64,000 bases of DNA from Streptomyces sp. NBRC 110028 (GCF_001417735.1 NZ_BBUZ01000050.1:1-64000); one strand, 5' to 3'. Positions 44,821 through 54,161 are shown, counted from the stretch's first letter. Notes: generated from the sequence alone by a model not told the origin. Numbers and translations: made by a program.

Positions 44821-45672
44821 TCAGCCCGGCGTCGCGCCCACGGCCGCGGGGCGCGCGGTGTCGGCGGACCAAGCGGACCAGGAGCCGGGGTAGAGCGCGG
44901 CCGTGATGCCGACGCGGGCCAGGGCCGCGACCGTGTGGGCCGCGGTGACGCCGGAGCCGCAGTAGACACCGACCTTCGTCGTGTCGTCGGCGCCCAGCGC
45001 GGCGAAGCGCCGCGCGAGTTCCTCCGCGCTGTGGAATGTGCCGTCCGGCGCCAGGTTGTCGCCCGTCGGTGCGGACAGGGCGCCGGGAATGTGCCCGGCG
45101 CGCGGATCGACAGGCTCGGTCTCGCCCCGGTACCGTTCGGCTGCCCGCGCATCCAGCAGTACGCCGGTGCGCGCCACCTCGGCTGCCACGTCGGCATCGA
45201 GCACCGGCAGTTGCCCCGTGATGAGCACGACATCCCCCTCGGCCGGCGGGGCGGGCTCGCCCGTCTCGACGGGCAGTCCGGCCGCGCGCCACGCGGCCAG
45301 CGCCCCGTCCAGCAGCGAGACCCGCTCGACCCCGGCCCACCGCAGCAGCCACCAGGCGCGAGCGGCGGCGGTGTTGCCGTTGTCGTCGTACACCACCACC
45401 GGCCGGCCGGTGGTGAGTCCCCAGCTGCGCGCGGCCCGCTGCAAGGCGACGGGGTCCGGCAGCGGATGGCGGCCGCTCTCCGGGGTGGGAGGAGCGGCGA
45501 GTTCGGTATCCAGGTCGACGTACACCGCGCCGGGGATGTGCCCGGCGAGGTAGCGGTCATGGCCGTGCGGATCGCCGAGCCGCCACCGTACGTCCAGGAC
45601 GACGGGCGCCGGATCACCGTGGAACAGCCGGGAGTACAGCTCGGCCGGAGTGGTGAGGACGGGGGCGCTCAT
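44821..45672 (-). CDS. 3-Mercaptopyruvate sulfurtransferase (two-domain rhodanese)
   Basis: 283 residues with two rhodanese domains: an inactive one (VVLDVRWRLGDPHGHDRYLA, HIPGAVYVDLD) and an active one (LLDARAAERYRGETEPVD, GHIPGALSAPTG). The active loop CGSGVTAAH is the mercaptopyruvate type seen in E. coli SseA, not the thiosulfate type CRKG. It transfers sulfur from mercaptopyruvate to thiols or cyanide and could feed sulfide pools. It lies at the head of the ssu operon and overlaps the upstream hydrolase by four bases. Confidence 0.9.
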   Translation of the reverse strand: MSAPVLTTPAELYSRLFHGDPAPVVLDVRWRLGDPHGHDRYLAGHIPGAVYVDLDTELAAPPTPESGRHPLPDPVALQRAARSWGLTTGRPVVVYDDNGNTAAARAWWLLRWAGVERVSLLDGALAAWRAAGLPVETGEPAPPAEGDVVLITGQLPVLDADVAAEVARTGVLLDARAAERYRGETEPVDPRAGHIPGALSAPTGDNLAPDGTFHSAEELARRFAALGADDTTKVGVYCGSGVTAAHTVAALARVGITAALYPGSWSAWSADTARPAAVGATPG

Positions 45673-46403
45673 ACGAGGTCCTTTGTGACGGCGATGGGTG
45701 CCAGACCGGAATCCAGCCGCAGCCGCTCCAGGAAGAGGACCACCGTGGCGGCGGCGGTGCGGTGGGTCACGTCGTTGAGGACGTCGTGCCGCGTGCCGGC
45801 CAGGCTCACCAGCTCCGCGCCGGGCTGGCCGCGGAACACATGGCGGACCTCACCGAGGGGGCTGACGGTGTCCTCGGCACCGTGCAGCCCGAGCACCGGA
45901 ACGGAGATCCCGTCCAGCACCGGCGACTCCGGTGCCGACGAGCCCGCCAGGGCGCCGCGCCGAAAGTCCGCGTCGGCGGTCAGCCTGCCCCGGTGCGTGG
46001 GGCAGGCGGTGCGTCGCTCCAGTTCGTCCTCCCAGTCCGAAGCGGCCACCTCGGTGGAGTGCGGCCGGGTCGGCAGTCCGGCGAGGATCAGCGCGTCCAG
46101 CCCGGGCGGCTCGAGGGCGGCGAGCCGCGCCGCGTGGGACGCCCCGGTGTCGGAGCCGACCAGTACCCGAGGGCCGGGGAGTGTCTCGTCGCGCAACAGC
46201 TTGATGGCCGTCTCGGTGATGGCCTCCGGGTCGGACGAGGCGTCCCCCAGGGCACGGACGCGATAGCCGTCGGCGGAGATCCGGTGGCCGAACCGCTCGT
46301 ACACACCGCCGTGTTCGCCCCGCCCCGGAAGGAGCACGAGCGTGCCACGCGGGGCGATTCCGGCTGGTTCGTCCCATGAGCGGACAGGCTGAGCAGAGGA
46401 CAT
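45669..46403 (-). CDS. Alpha/beta-hydrolase family protein with Asp at the nucleophile position
   Basis: About 244 residues, first gene of the ssu-like operon. Lysophospholipase-like fold: GTLVLLPGRGEHGGVYERF (oxyanion loop), VLVGSDTGASHAARLAALEP, where the nucleophile elbow GxNxG reads GSDTG and the usual Ser is Asp; VPVLGLHGAEDTVSPLGEV (acid) and GTRHDVLNDV (His). Asp nucleophiles occur in dehalogenases and epoxide hydrolases of this fold; otherwise it is non-catalytic. Start may be ATG 46403 or ATG 46418; neither has a strong ribosome site. Its stop overlaps the rhodanese start. Confidence 0.75.
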   Translation of the reverse strand: MSSAQPVRSWDEPAGIAPRGTLVLLPGRGEHGGVYERFGHRISADGYRVRALGDASSDPEAITETAIKLLRDETLPGPRVLVGSDTGASHAARLAALEPPGLDALILAGLPTRPHSTEVAASDWEDELERRTACPTHRGRLTADADFRRGALAGSSAPESPVLDGISVPVLGLHGAEDTVSPLGEVRHVFRGQPGAELVSLAGTRHDVLNDVTHRTAAATVVLFLERLRLDSGLAPIAVTKDLV

Positions 46404-46543
46404 GAGAACTCGATTCATCGACAGCGACGCCCGCCCCAACGAGCGAGGCGGAGCGGCCGTGCGGGTGCGGAGGCGCGGAGGCGCGAATGGGAAAGGGTGA
46501 GGCGAAGGCAGGAAGCACATGCCGACGCGCGAGGAGACGCACA

Positions 46544-46599
46544 TGCGACGGCGAACGTGCGACGGCGAACGTGCGGCGGCGAACGTGCGGCGGCGAACG
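46544..46599 (+). repeat. Four tandem 14-bp repeats in the LysR/hydrolase spacer
   Basis: TGCGACGGCGAACG occurs twice followed by TGCGGCGGCGAACG twice, end to end. It lies in the 480-bp spacer (46419-46895) between the divergent sulfur operon and its LysR regulator. Reading frames across it exist but look like shadows. Function is unknown; it could be a replication-slippage tract or a regulatory array. Confidence 0.75.
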
Positions 46600-46854
46600 G
46601 GCGAAGGCCTGGCGGCGAGCGCCCGGGAAGCCGTCGGTCAGCGACAGCGCATGGCGCCGGTACGGCCGAAGTCGACCACGCGTCGCCGGGTCAGCCAGGC
46701 GCACGTGGCGCGGCACACCACCGGTCCGGCGGCCGAAGGCCCGGAACCGGTGCGGTGCGTGCGCGGCCTACGGGCCGCCACGAGCGGTGTGCGTGGCATG
46801 ACCTCAGAATGCACGAGCCCGGAGTCGGCCGTCCAACGATGATTTGCCATCAAA

Positions 46855-46881
46855 ACCGATCGTGGTTCGCGATCGATCGGT
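46855..46881. promoter_or_regulatory. Inverted repeat in front of the LysR gene
   Basis: ACCGATCG (46855-46862) and CGATCGGT (46874-46881) form a perfect inverted repeat with an 11-base spacer, ending 14 bases before the LysR start. LysR regulators bind such dyads (T-N11-A type) for autorepression and activation of the divergent operon. Confidence 0.55.
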
Positions 46882-46895
46882 GCTAGCCTGCACAC

Positions 46896-47777
46896 ATGCT
46901 GCCGGTACTGGACATCGTGGCGTTGCGCAGCCTCATCGCCGTCGCCGAATACGGAGGGTTCCACCGCGCCGCCGGCGCACTCGCCCTCAGCCAATCCACC
47001 GTCAGCCAGCACATTCGGCGGCTGGAGAAAACACTCGGACGCCCCATCGTCGAACGCGACGGCAGGAAAACCCGGTTCACCGCCCACGGCACCCGACTGC
47101 TGGAAGAAGCCCAGCAGATCGTCGGCGCACACGACGCCGCCCTCCGCCGGCTGATGGGGGAGGACCGGCCCGACGAAGCGCCCGTCGCCATCGGCGCCAC
47201 CGAGCACGGCGCCGACCAGATCCTTCCCGTACTCACCGCGGCCGTACGCGACACCCGGCCCGGCGCCGAGGTCCGCGTGCGCATAGACCGCTCGGCACGG
47301 CTGACGGACGCCGTCGCACGTGGCGAACTCGACCTCGCCGTCTACGTCACCGAGGCGGCACAGGCCCCGGGTACCCCGGTGGGCGAACTCCCCCTGCGCT
47401 GGTACGCCGCCCCGGGCTGGAAACCACCCGCCGCCCCCGCCCCCTTGCCGCTGGTCGCCATCAGCGACCCGTGCGTGATCCGCCGCCGCGCACTGACCGC
47501 GCTCGCCTCCCACCACACACCCGCCACCGTGGTCGCCGAGGCCGGGTACCTCGCCGGAGTCCTGGACGCGGCCCGCGCCGGACTCGGCGCCGCGCTGCTC
47601 GCCATCCCCGGCAGCCCGTACCCCGACGGCCTCACGCCACGCCACGACCTCCCCGCCGTCCCCCCGGTCCGCCTCAGCGCCCGGGCCCGCAGCGGCTTCG
47701 ACCCTTCCCTGACCCGCGCCACCATCGAGGCGGTACACGCCCTGCTCACCTCCCGCGAGGCGGACACCGCGGGGTGA
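46896..47777 (+). CDS. LysR-family transcriptional regulator of the sulfur operon
   Basis: 293 residues. Winged helix residues 1-65: ALRSLIAVAEYGGFHRAAGA, SQSTVSQHIRRLEKTLGRPI. The effector-binding region spans about 90-285 (APVAIGATEHGADQILPVLT, GELDLAVYVTEA) with the short helix-strand pattern of the family. The gene is divergent from the minus-strand ssu-like operon across a 480-bp spacer containing a dyad and tandem repeats, so it likely activates that operon under sulfur limitation, as CysB/Cbl do in other bacteria. This is inferred from context. Confidence 0.87.
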   Translation: MLPVLDIVALRSLIAVAEYGGFHRAAGALALSQSTVSQHIRRLEKTLGRPIVERDGRKTRFTAHGTRLLEEAQQIVGAHDAALRRLMGEDRPDEAPVAIGATEHGADQILPVLTAAVRDTRPGAEVRVRIDRSARLTDAVARGELDLAVYVTEAAQAPGTPVGELPLRWYAAPGWKPPAAPAPLPLVAISDPCVIRRRALTALASHHTPATVVAEAGYLAGVLDAARAGLGAALLAIPGSPYPDGLTPRHDLPAVPPVRLSARARSGFDPSLTRATIEAVHALLTSREADTAG

Positions 47778-47837
47778 GCCGACGCCGCATCGGCAGTCTC
47801 GTCGTCCGGCGGGACGGTTGCGGACCGGCGCGTGTGC

Positions 47838-48249
47838 TCAGGCGCTTCGGACGCGGCGGATGAGGAGGTACATCTCGCAACCGAGGCAGTAGCCGAAGGC
47901 CGCGTTGAGGAAGGCCGCTGCCAGGGCCAGCCCGGTCGCGGCCATGCCCAGCCAGTGATCATCGGCGAGGTGGCCGACGGTGCCGACGAGGCCGAAGGCG
48001 AAGCCGACGCCCTGGGCGGAACGGGGTGGCCTGGCGTCCCTCCAGCTCGTTCGGCGGGGAGAGCCTGGGACGAATGGCGACTTGGTACAGCCAGCCGTAC
48101 GGAGAGTACAGCAGGCCGGCGAACGCACCGACCGCGAAAATCACGGTTTGCAGGGCGAGCAGCGCACTGCTGCCGGTGATCAGTGCGGAGCACAGGACGA
48201 TGGTGGTGAGCGCGGCGGCGGACCGGGGGCCGCGCGGGTCGATCTGCAT
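47838..48249 (-). pseudogene. DUF4395 membrane protein, frameshifted
   Basis: The first frame (MQIDPRGPRSAAALTTIVLC, LLALQTVIFAVGAFAGLLYS, PYGWLYQVAIRPRL) and the second (RPPRSAQGVGFAFGLVGTVG, LALAAAFLNAAFGYCLGCEM) together make one DUF4395 protein of about 137 residues with four membrane helices and the CLGCEMYLL motif. They join near 48045 in CTGGAGGGACGCC. DUF4395 genes often sit with rhodanese or thioredoxin genes, which fits the surrounding sulfur locus. A single-base error or decay is possible. Confidence 0.7.
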
Positions 48250-48418
48250 GGATCACGGTAGTCGCGTGGCATCGAGGGGCGATGGCCAGGTGGCGGCAGT
48301 CATCGCCCGGGCGACCGGGGCCTCCGTACGCTGTGGCAGGGGGTCGGCGCCGGGGAACAGGACCACCCCGGCAGCTCGACGCGGCGGGGTGGAGGCCCTG
48401 ATCCCGGAAGAACACCGA

Positions 48419-50116
48419 CTACCCTGCGGCGGCCCTGAGCGCCTCGCCGTCTCCGTTTGCGCGGGCCGCGCGGCGCAGCCGGGCCTCCGCCGGGTCGAGC
48501 ACGGGGACGGCTGCCAGCAGGGCCTTGGTGTACGGGTCCTGGGGGGAGTCGTAGACCGTGTCCGACGGCCCCTCCTCGACGACGGCGCCCCGGCGCATGA
48601 CCGCGACCCGGTCGCTGGCCTGCCGCACGACCGCGAGATCATGGGCGATCAGTACCAGAGCGAGCCCGAGGTCGCGCTGGAGCTGTGCCAGGAGGTCCAG
48701 GACCTGTGCCTGGGTGCTGACGTCGAGCGCGGAAACCGGCTCGTCGCACACGATGAGCTTGGGTCCGGGCGCGAGTGCCCGGGCGATGCCGACGCGCTGG
48801 CGCTGACCGCCGCTGAACTCGTGTGGATAGCGGTGGTACCACCGTGGGTCGAGCCCGACGCGTTCCAGGAGTTCCCGTGCGCGGCGGGTGATCTCCGCGT
48901 CGGTGAGAGTTCCGGTGGCGCGCAGCGGGTCGGCGACGGACTCGCCGATGCTGCGGCGCGGATTGAGCGAGGAGACCGGGTCCTGGAACACCATCTGCAG
49001 GTCGCTGTGGACGCCGGTCAGCTCGCGCCCCCGGTAGCGGACGATGCCATCACTTGGCTCCAGCAGACGGACCAGCATCCGGCCCAGTGTGGTCTTGCCG
49101 CTGCCGGACTCGCCGACGATGCCGAGGGTCTCACCGGGCGCCACGGTCACCGACACACCGTCCACAGCGACCGTTCGGTCCTTCCGGCGTCCGAACTCCC
49201 TGCGCACCCGCACCGCTTCCAGCAGCGTGTCTTCGCCGGAAGCCGAGGGGCCACCAGTGGCGAGGGCGGCCATCGGCGCCCGCCGGGTCTCCATGCGGGG
49301 GACGGCGGCCAGCAGTTCCCGGGTGTACGACTGCCGCGGGGACGTGAGGACCGTGCCGACCGGGCCGCGCTCGACGGCGCGTCCGTCCTTCATGACCAGC
49401 ATCTCCTCCACACTGCCCGCCACCACACCCAGGTCGTGGGAGACCAGGACCAGGCCCATGCCGGTCTCCGCGCGAAGGTCGTGCAGCAGGTCGAGGATCT
49501 GGGCCTGGACCGTCACGTCCAGGGCGGTGGTCGGCTCGTCGGCCACCAGCACCCGTGGCTCGCAGGCGAGCGCCATCGCGATCAGGGCACGCTGCCGCAT
49601 GCCGCCGCTGAACTCGTGCGGCCGGGAGCGGGAGCGGCGTGCCGCATCGGGGATGCCGACCCTGTCCAGGACGGTCACCGCGCGATGCCGCGCGGCTCGC
49701 CGGGAGACGCCCGGGGCGTGTGTCCGGTGGACCTCGGCGATCTGGTCGCCGATGGCCATATAGGGATCGAGGGAGGACAGCGGGTCCTGGAAGACCATCG
49801 CTGCGACGGAGCCGCGCAACCGTCGCAGCTCCCGCACGGGCGCGGTGCCTACGTCGATGCCGCCGACCCGTACGGTGCCGGTCAGGTGTGCTCCGGTGCC
49901 GCGGTGGAGGCCCAGCAGCGCCGCGGCGACCGTGCTCTTCCCGGACCCGGATTCGCCCACGATGCCGAGCGCCTGCCCGGCGCCGAGCCGGAAGGAGATG
50001 CCGTCGACCGCGCGCACGGACTCCGTACCCGTGGGGAAGCCGACCGTCAGTCCTTGGACGTCGACCAGCGGTTCAGCGGTCTCGGCGGCCGGACCCGCCG
50101 GCTGCTCCGGGGTCAT
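48419..50116 (-). CDS. Fused double ATPase of a peptide/organosulfur ABC importer (DppD-DppF type)
   Basis: 565 residues with two ABC ATPases. First: Walker [17 protein letters not shown], signature [15 protein letters not shown], Walker [14 protein letters not shown]. Second: [46 protein letters not shown]. The OPN-type C-terminal stretches ([27 protein letters not shown]) are present. These power oligopeptide, nickel or glutathione uptake. Overlaps the permease start by four bases. Located in the sulfur block, so a thiol peptide substrate is a plausible guess. Confidence 0.9.
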   Translation of the reverse strand: MTPEQPAGPAAETAEPLVDVQGLTVGFPTGTESVRAVDGISFRLGAGQALGIVGESGSGKSTVAAALLGLHRGTGAHLTGTVRVGGIDVGTAPVRELRRLRGSVAAMVFQDPLSSLDPYMAIGDQIAEVHRTHAPGVSRRAARHRAVTVLDRVGIPDAARRSRSRPHEFSGGMRQRALIAMALACEPRVLVADEPTTALDVTVQAQILDLLHDLRAETGMGLVLVSHDLGVVAGSVEEMLVMKDGRAVERGPVGTVLTSPRQSYTRELLAAVPRMETRRAPMAALATGGPSASGEDTLLEAVRVRREFGRRKDRTVAVDGVSVTVAPGETLGIVGESGSGKTTLGRMLVRLLEPSDGIVRYRGRELTGVHSDLQMVFQDPVSSLNPRRSIGESVADPLRATGTLTDAEITRRARELLERVGLDPRWYHRYPHEFSGGQRQRVGIARALAPGPKLIVCDEPVSALDVSTQAQVLDLLAQLQRDLGLALVLIAHDLAVVRQASDRVAVMRRGAVVEEGPSDTVYDSPQDPYTKALLAAVPVLDPAEARLRRAARANGDGEALRAAAG

Positions 50117-51120
50117 GACAGGACCACCCTTCGGTCGGCCAGGGCGTAGAGGATGTCCGCGACGGCGTTGGCGAGGACCACCGCGGCCCCGATCACGAGA
50201 ACCACACCGACGACCACCGGCAGGTCGACGGAGTGCACGCTGTCGACGAGGAGCCGGCCCAGGCCGGGCAGACCGAAGAGCTGCTCGGTGAGCATCGCGC
50301 CGCCCATCATCTGCCCTACGTCCACGGCGGTCAGGGCGATCACCGGGGGCAGCGCCCCGCGCAGCGCGTGCCGGGTGACGACGGCGCGTTCACTCAGTCC
50401 GTAGGCGCGGAAGGTGCGGATGTGGTCCTCCGCGAGGACCTCGAGGGTGGAGGAGCGGGTGAGACGGGCGTACTTCGCGCTCTCGAAGAGGCCCAGTGTC
50501 AACCAGGGCAGCAGCATGTTCCAGGCCCACTGCTCGGGATCCTGGGCCAGCGGAACGTACGACGGGAACGGCAGCCATTGCAGATAGGCGCACGCGGCCA
50601 TGAGCAGCAGCAGGCCCAGGATGAAGACCGGGGTGCCGGTTCCGGCCAGCGTGAGGACGGTCAGCACGCGCTCGGTCGCCCCGCCACGGCGCAGCGCGGA
50701 CAGCAGACCCGTGCCGAGACCCAGTACGAGCCACACCGTCATCGCGCCGAAGGCGAGCGAGGCGGTGGCCGGAAGCCCCGCCACGATCAGCGAGGTGACC
50801 TGCTGGTCGTTCTGGTGGGACAGGCCCAGGCAGGGTGCGGCGCAGTGCTGCACAGAAGTGCCCGTCGAGTAGTCGCGTCCCGCGAATATGCCCTGCAGGA
50901 AGTGCAGATACTGGGCGTACGCCGACTCGTCCAGTCCCAGTTGCTCGCGCACCTGCGCCACCTGGGCCGGGTTGCAGCGCTCGCCGCAGGCGAGCTGGGC
51001 GGGGTCGCCGGGGACGAGATAGAAGAGCGCGTACAGGACGACGGAGAGCACCAGCAGTACGAGTACGGCGCCCAGCAGGCGTTTCGCCGCGAAGCGCAGG
51101 CCCGGAAAACGGTCAGTCAC
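50113..51120 (-). CDS. ABC importer permease (DppB-like)
   Basis: 335 residues with six membrane helices (LLGAVLVLLVLSVVLYALFY, LAGTGTPVFILGLLLLMAAC, VVVGVVLVIGAAVVLANAVA) and the coupling loop around TFRAYGLSERAVVTRHALRG, typical of DppB. GTG start at 51120 overlaps the DppC stop by eight bases (GTGACTGA). A periplasm-side insert after the first helix (CGERCNPAQVAQVREQLGLD) has the usual family pattern. Partner of the permease at 51113. Confidence 0.9.
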   Translation of the reverse strand: MTDRFPGLRFAAKRLLGAVLVLLVLSVVLYALFYLVPGDPAQLACGERCNPAQVAQVREQLGLDESAYAQYLHFLQGIFAGRDYSTGTSVQHCAAPCLGLSHQNDQQVTSLIVAGLPATASLAFGAMTVWLVLGLGTGLLSALRRGGATERVLTVLTLAGTGTPVFILGLLLLMAACAYLQWLPFPSYVPLAQDPEQWAWNMLLPWLTLGLFESAKYARLTRSSTLEVLAEDHIRTFRAYGLSERAVVTRHALRGALPPVIALTAVDVGQMMGGAMLTEQLFGLPGLGRLLVDSVHSVDLPVVVGVVLVIGAAVVLANAVADILYALADRRVVLS

Positions 51121-52102
51121 GGGTCGTCTCCTTGCGGGTGCCCACCCGAAGGCGGCTCGCCTCACGAGGGTCGAGTGCGGTGCGTACCGCGTCGCCAAGG
51201 ACCGTGAAGGCGAGGACGGTCACGAACAGCAGCCCGGACGGCAGCAGGACGTACGCCGGGTCGGCGCGGAACCAGGTGGTCGCCGTCGACAGCATCTGGC
51301 CCCACGAGGGCGCGGGCGGCTTCACGCCGATGCCGAGGAACGACAGTGAGGCCTCCAGCACGATGTTGGACGGAAGGAGGATGGCCGCGTAGGTGATGAC
51401 GGGCGCCGCGAGCGACGGCAGCAGCTCCCGCCGCACCACGCGCAAGGGACCCGAGCCGCCCAGCCGGGCCGCGGCGACGAAGTCGAGGCGACGCAGGGCC
51501 AGGGTCTGGGCCCGTACCAGGCGGGAGGTGCCGCCCCAGTTGAGGACGCCCATGACGAAGACGAGCAGCAACGGGCGCGGAAAGTCCTCGGGCACCACGG
51601 TGGTCAGCGCGATCGCGAGGACCAGCATCGGCAGTGCCACCATCACATCGGTGATCCGGCTGAGGACCCGGTCCGCCCATCTGCTGCCGAGCGCCGCGGC
51701 CAGGCCCACGCTCACACCGATCAGCACCTGCAGCAGCGTCGCCCCCGCCGCCACGAGCAGCGAAACCCGGGCGCCGTACAGCAGCCGGGCGAACAGATCG
51801 CGGCCGGTGCCCGGTTCGACCCCCAGCCAGTGGGCGCCGCTGACGCCGCCGAAGGAGCCTTGCGGGGCTCCGCCGCTCGCGGAGTCGACCAGCTCGTCGT
51901 GGTAGGTGTACGGGTCCTGTCCGCTGAGCGCCGCGAGCAGCGGCGCGGCGAGTGCGGCGAGGATCAGCGTGGCGAGCACCGCCCCCGCGATGACGGCCGA
52001 GGGCCGGGTGCGCAGCCTGCGCCACACACCGCGGGCCCCGGCCGCCGGGCCCGGGGCGGCCGGTTCGCCCGCCCCGGTGACCAACGCGTCCTGCACGGCC
52101 AT
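51113..52102 (-). CDS. ABC importer permease (DppC-like)
   Basis: 329 residues: N-terminal helix preceded by a charged tail (MAVQDALVTGAGEPAAPGPA), then ALAAPLLAALSGQDPYTYHD, and five further helices with the EAA-type loop LRRLDFVAAARLGGSGPLRV. The segment SFGGVSGAHWLGVEPGTGRD is the conserved DppC extracellular loop. ATG at 52102 overlaps the binding-protein stop by one base (TAATG). Confidence 0.9.
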   Translation of the reverse strand: MAVQDALVTGAGEPAAPGPAAGARGVWRRLRTRPSAVIAGAVLATLILAALAAPLLAALSGQDPYTYHDELVDSASGGAPQGSFGGVSGAHWLGVEPGTGRDLFARLLYGARVSLLVAAGATLLQVLIGVSVGLAAALGSRWADRVLSRITDVMVALPMLVLAIALTTVVPEDFPRPLLLVFVMGVLNWGGTSRLVRAQTLALRRLDFVAAARLGGSGPLRVVRRELLPSLAAPVITYAAILLPSNIVLEASLSFLGIGVKPPAPSWGQMLSTATTWFRADPAYVLLPSGLLFVTVLAFTVLGDAVRTALDPREASRLRVGTRKETTRD

Positions 52103-53829
52103 TACTTGACCGCCACCTGTGAGATGTCGAGGACGCCGGTCCAGTCGCTGATGACGACGTGTCGGATGTCCTTGCCGACCAGTCGCTGGTAGACCGGGTG
52201 GTAGAGCGGCACCGTGAGGGCCTGTTCACCGATCTTCTTGTCCAGCGCGCCCCAGCGCTTGGCCGCGGCGTCCAGGTCGGTGAGTCCGCTGATCTCGTCG
52301 ATCTCCTTGTTGACCGCGGGGTCGTCGAGCTGGGCGTGGTTGAAGTTGGCGCCGTCCTTGACGATCTGCCGCCCGTCGAAGATCGGGGCGAGGAACGGGT
52401 AGCCGGCGGGCCAGTCGGCGCCCCAGCGGGAGAGGAAGAACCCGGGGCTGCCCTTGGCGTCCCAGCGCTTCTCGTTGTAGGCGTTGCCCTCCAGGCCCTT
52501 GAGCTTCACCGTGATGCCGGCCTTCGCCAGGGACTGCTGGACGGCCGCGGCGACCTTGGGACCCATCTCGCCCTCCTCGGTGGAGTGGGTGAGGGTCACG
52601 GTGAGCCCGTTGCCGTAGCCGGCCTTCTTCAGTACCTCCCTGGCCTTCGCGGGATTGCCGTTCTTACCTGCCGGGAAGTGGTCGTACGGCGTGTAGCCGA
52701 AGGCCTTCTGGTTCGGCAGGAAGGTGGTGGCCGGCTCGGCGAGCGAGGAGCCGCCCACGGCGTTGACGACGCTGCTGCGGCCGATCGCGTACGAGATCGC
52801 CTGCCGTACCCCTGGCTTGTCGAACGGCTTCACCTTCGGGTTGAACGCCAGGTAGTCGGTGTAGCCGAAGTGGCCGATGCCGACCCGGGACTTCAGTGCC
52901 TTGTTCTGGCCGATCTGGGCCAGCTCGGCGGGGCCGAGGTTGGTGTCCGTCGTGATCGCTCTCGCGTCATCGCCCGAGCTGGTCGACAGCCGCTGGTTGA
53001 TGACCGCCGCGTCGAGCCCGGAGCGTACGTCGATGGTGTCCGGGTAGGCCTTGCGCTGGTCGTCGACCTTCTCCGACCAGTGCGGATTGCGCTCAAGCTG
53101 GAGCCGTTCGCCATCGTTGGTGTTCTTGACGACCTTGTACGGCCCGGAGGAGATCGGGTGCTTCTCGTACGCGGTGCCGGTGTCCTTGTCCTTGGGCACC
53201 GGCGCGAACTGGGTCTGGGTCGCCAGGTAGGGGAAGTCGCCGACTGGCTTCTTCAGCTTGAAGACGATGGTCCGTTCGTCCGGCGTCTCGATGGAGTCGA
53301 GCGTCTTCTTGCCCTTGCCGGACTTGTAGGGGCCCTGATACGTGTCGCCACCTATCAGCCAGTCGCGCAAGTACGGTGCCCCGCCGGACAGTTCGGCGGC
53401 GAAGGACCGCTCCACGCCGTACTTGATGTCGGCGGACGTGATGGCGGACCCGTCCTCGTACTTCAGTCCCTTCTTCAGTGTGTACGTCCACACCGTGGCG
53501 TTCTTGCTGGGGGTGCCGAGGCCCGTGGCGAGGTCGGGGACCACTTTCGTACCGGCGGCACCGGCTGCTCGTTTGCGGGTGGTCAGCGTACGGAAGACGA
53601 GCGAGGGAACATTGCCCCCGCCGGAGGTGTACAGGCGGGCCGGGTCGAAGTTCGCCTGGGTCTCGGAGTTGAGCACGGTGAGCTCGCCGCCCTTGGTGGC
53701 CTTCCCACCGCTCTCTGCGGAACTCGCTCCGTTGTCCTTCGGCCCGGAGCACGCCGCGAGCCCTCCGAGAACGACCAGGCTGATGGTCGCCACGCTGGCG
53801 CGCTGGAATACCGGTCTGCGTTTACGCAT
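52102..53829 (-). CDS. ABC importer substrate-binding lipoprotein (DppA-like, SBP family 5)
   Basis: 575 residues. Lipoprotein signal with lipobox GGLAACSG, then the family 5 fold: GGELTVLNSETQANFDPARL, GLKYEDGSAITSADIKYGVE, LSGGAPYLRDW, PISSGPYKVVKN, VRQAISYAIGRSSVVNAVGG, LEGNAYNEKRWDAKGSPGFF. ATG 53829 is the start; a longer frame lacks a signal. Upstream (53830-54242) lie three 16-bp repeats, a possible leader peptide and a palindrome. It captures peptides or related compounds for the importer encoded downstream. Confidence 0.92.
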   Translation of the reverse strand: MRKRRPVFQRASVATISLVVLGGLAACSGPKDNGASSAESGGKATKGGELTVLNSETQANFDPARLYTSGGGNVPSLVFRTLTTRKRAAGAAGTKVVPDLATGLGTPSKNATVWTYTLKKGLKYEDGSAITSADIKYGVERSFAAELSGGAPYLRDWLIGGDTYQGPYKSGKGKKTLDSIETPDERTIVFKLKKPVGDFPYLATQTQFAPVPKDKDTGTAYEKHPISSGPYKVVKNTNDGERLQLERNPHWSEKVDDQRKAYPDTIDVRSGLDAAVINQRLSTSSGDDARAITTDTNLGPAELAQIGQNKALKSRVGIGHFGYTDYLAFNPKVKPFDKPGVRQAISYAIGRSSVVNAVGGSSLAEPATTFLPNQKAFGYTPYDHFPAGKNGNPAKAREVLKKAGYGNGLTVTLTHSTEEGEMGPKVAAAVQQSLAKAGITVKLKGLEGNAYNEKRWDAKGSPGFFLSRWGADWPAGYPFLAPIFDGRQIVKDGANFNHAQLDDPAVNKEIDEISGLTDLDAAAKRWGALDKKIGEQALTVPLYHPVYQRLVGKDIRHVVISDWTGVLDISQVAVK

Positions 53830-53949
53830 GGTGTGTGGATGCCTTTCGAGGCGGAGGGTGCGTCGGAAGGCATCGAAAGCAGCTGGAGGAGGACGCTGAG
53901 CCGCGCGAACCGCACCGACGACACGGGAGAAGTGGTGTGCCGGACCGGG

Positions 53950-53997
53950 CTCGACGGGTGACAACCTCGACGGGTGACAACCTCGACGGGTGACAAC
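53950..53997 (+). repeat. Three tandem 16-bp repeats upstream of the binding-protein gene
   Basis: CTCGACGGGTGACAAC repeated three times without interruption, 121 to 168 bases upstream of the DppA-like start. It may form part of the untranslated leader. Function unknown. Confidence 0.75.
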
Positions 53998-54032
53998 GGA
54001 GCTGCGGGCAGCCCCTTTTTCGAGCCCGTGGC

Positions 54033-54125
54033 TCAGCGACAGTCGACGTCGGACACCGCATGCGCGTGCACACCGATGAGCGCCAGGCGGAAGCCGGCGT
54101 GTTCGGAGACGCGGTGACTCGACAT
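54033..54125 (-). CDS. Possible cysteine-containing leader peptide of the importer operon
   Basis: A 30-codon frame reading MSSHRVSEHAGFRLALIGVH then AHAVSDVDCR-stop, 200 bases before the DppA-like gene. Actinomycete sulfur-uptake operons often carry a short leader ending with His-rich residues and a Cys codon just before the stop, which can sense cysteinyl-tRNA by attenuation. The Cys-Arg-stop end and location fit; no clear ribosome site is seen before ATG 54125. Treat as a candidate only. Confidence 0.4.
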   Translation of the reverse strand: MSSHRVSEHAGFRLALIGVHAHAVSDVDCR

Positions 54126-54161
54126 GAGGAGAAGACTGGACGATCGGGCCGCACGAGACAA

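Noticed and set aside
46544-46599. CRISPR array
   Set aside because: Units are contiguous 14-bp copies without spacers, so it is a simple tandem repeat. No cas gene is present in the window.
46487-46886. Three plus-strand frames through the 14-bp repeat array
   Set aside because: Arg/Gly-rich translations come from the repeat itself, there is no ribosome site, and the area is the divergent promoter region.
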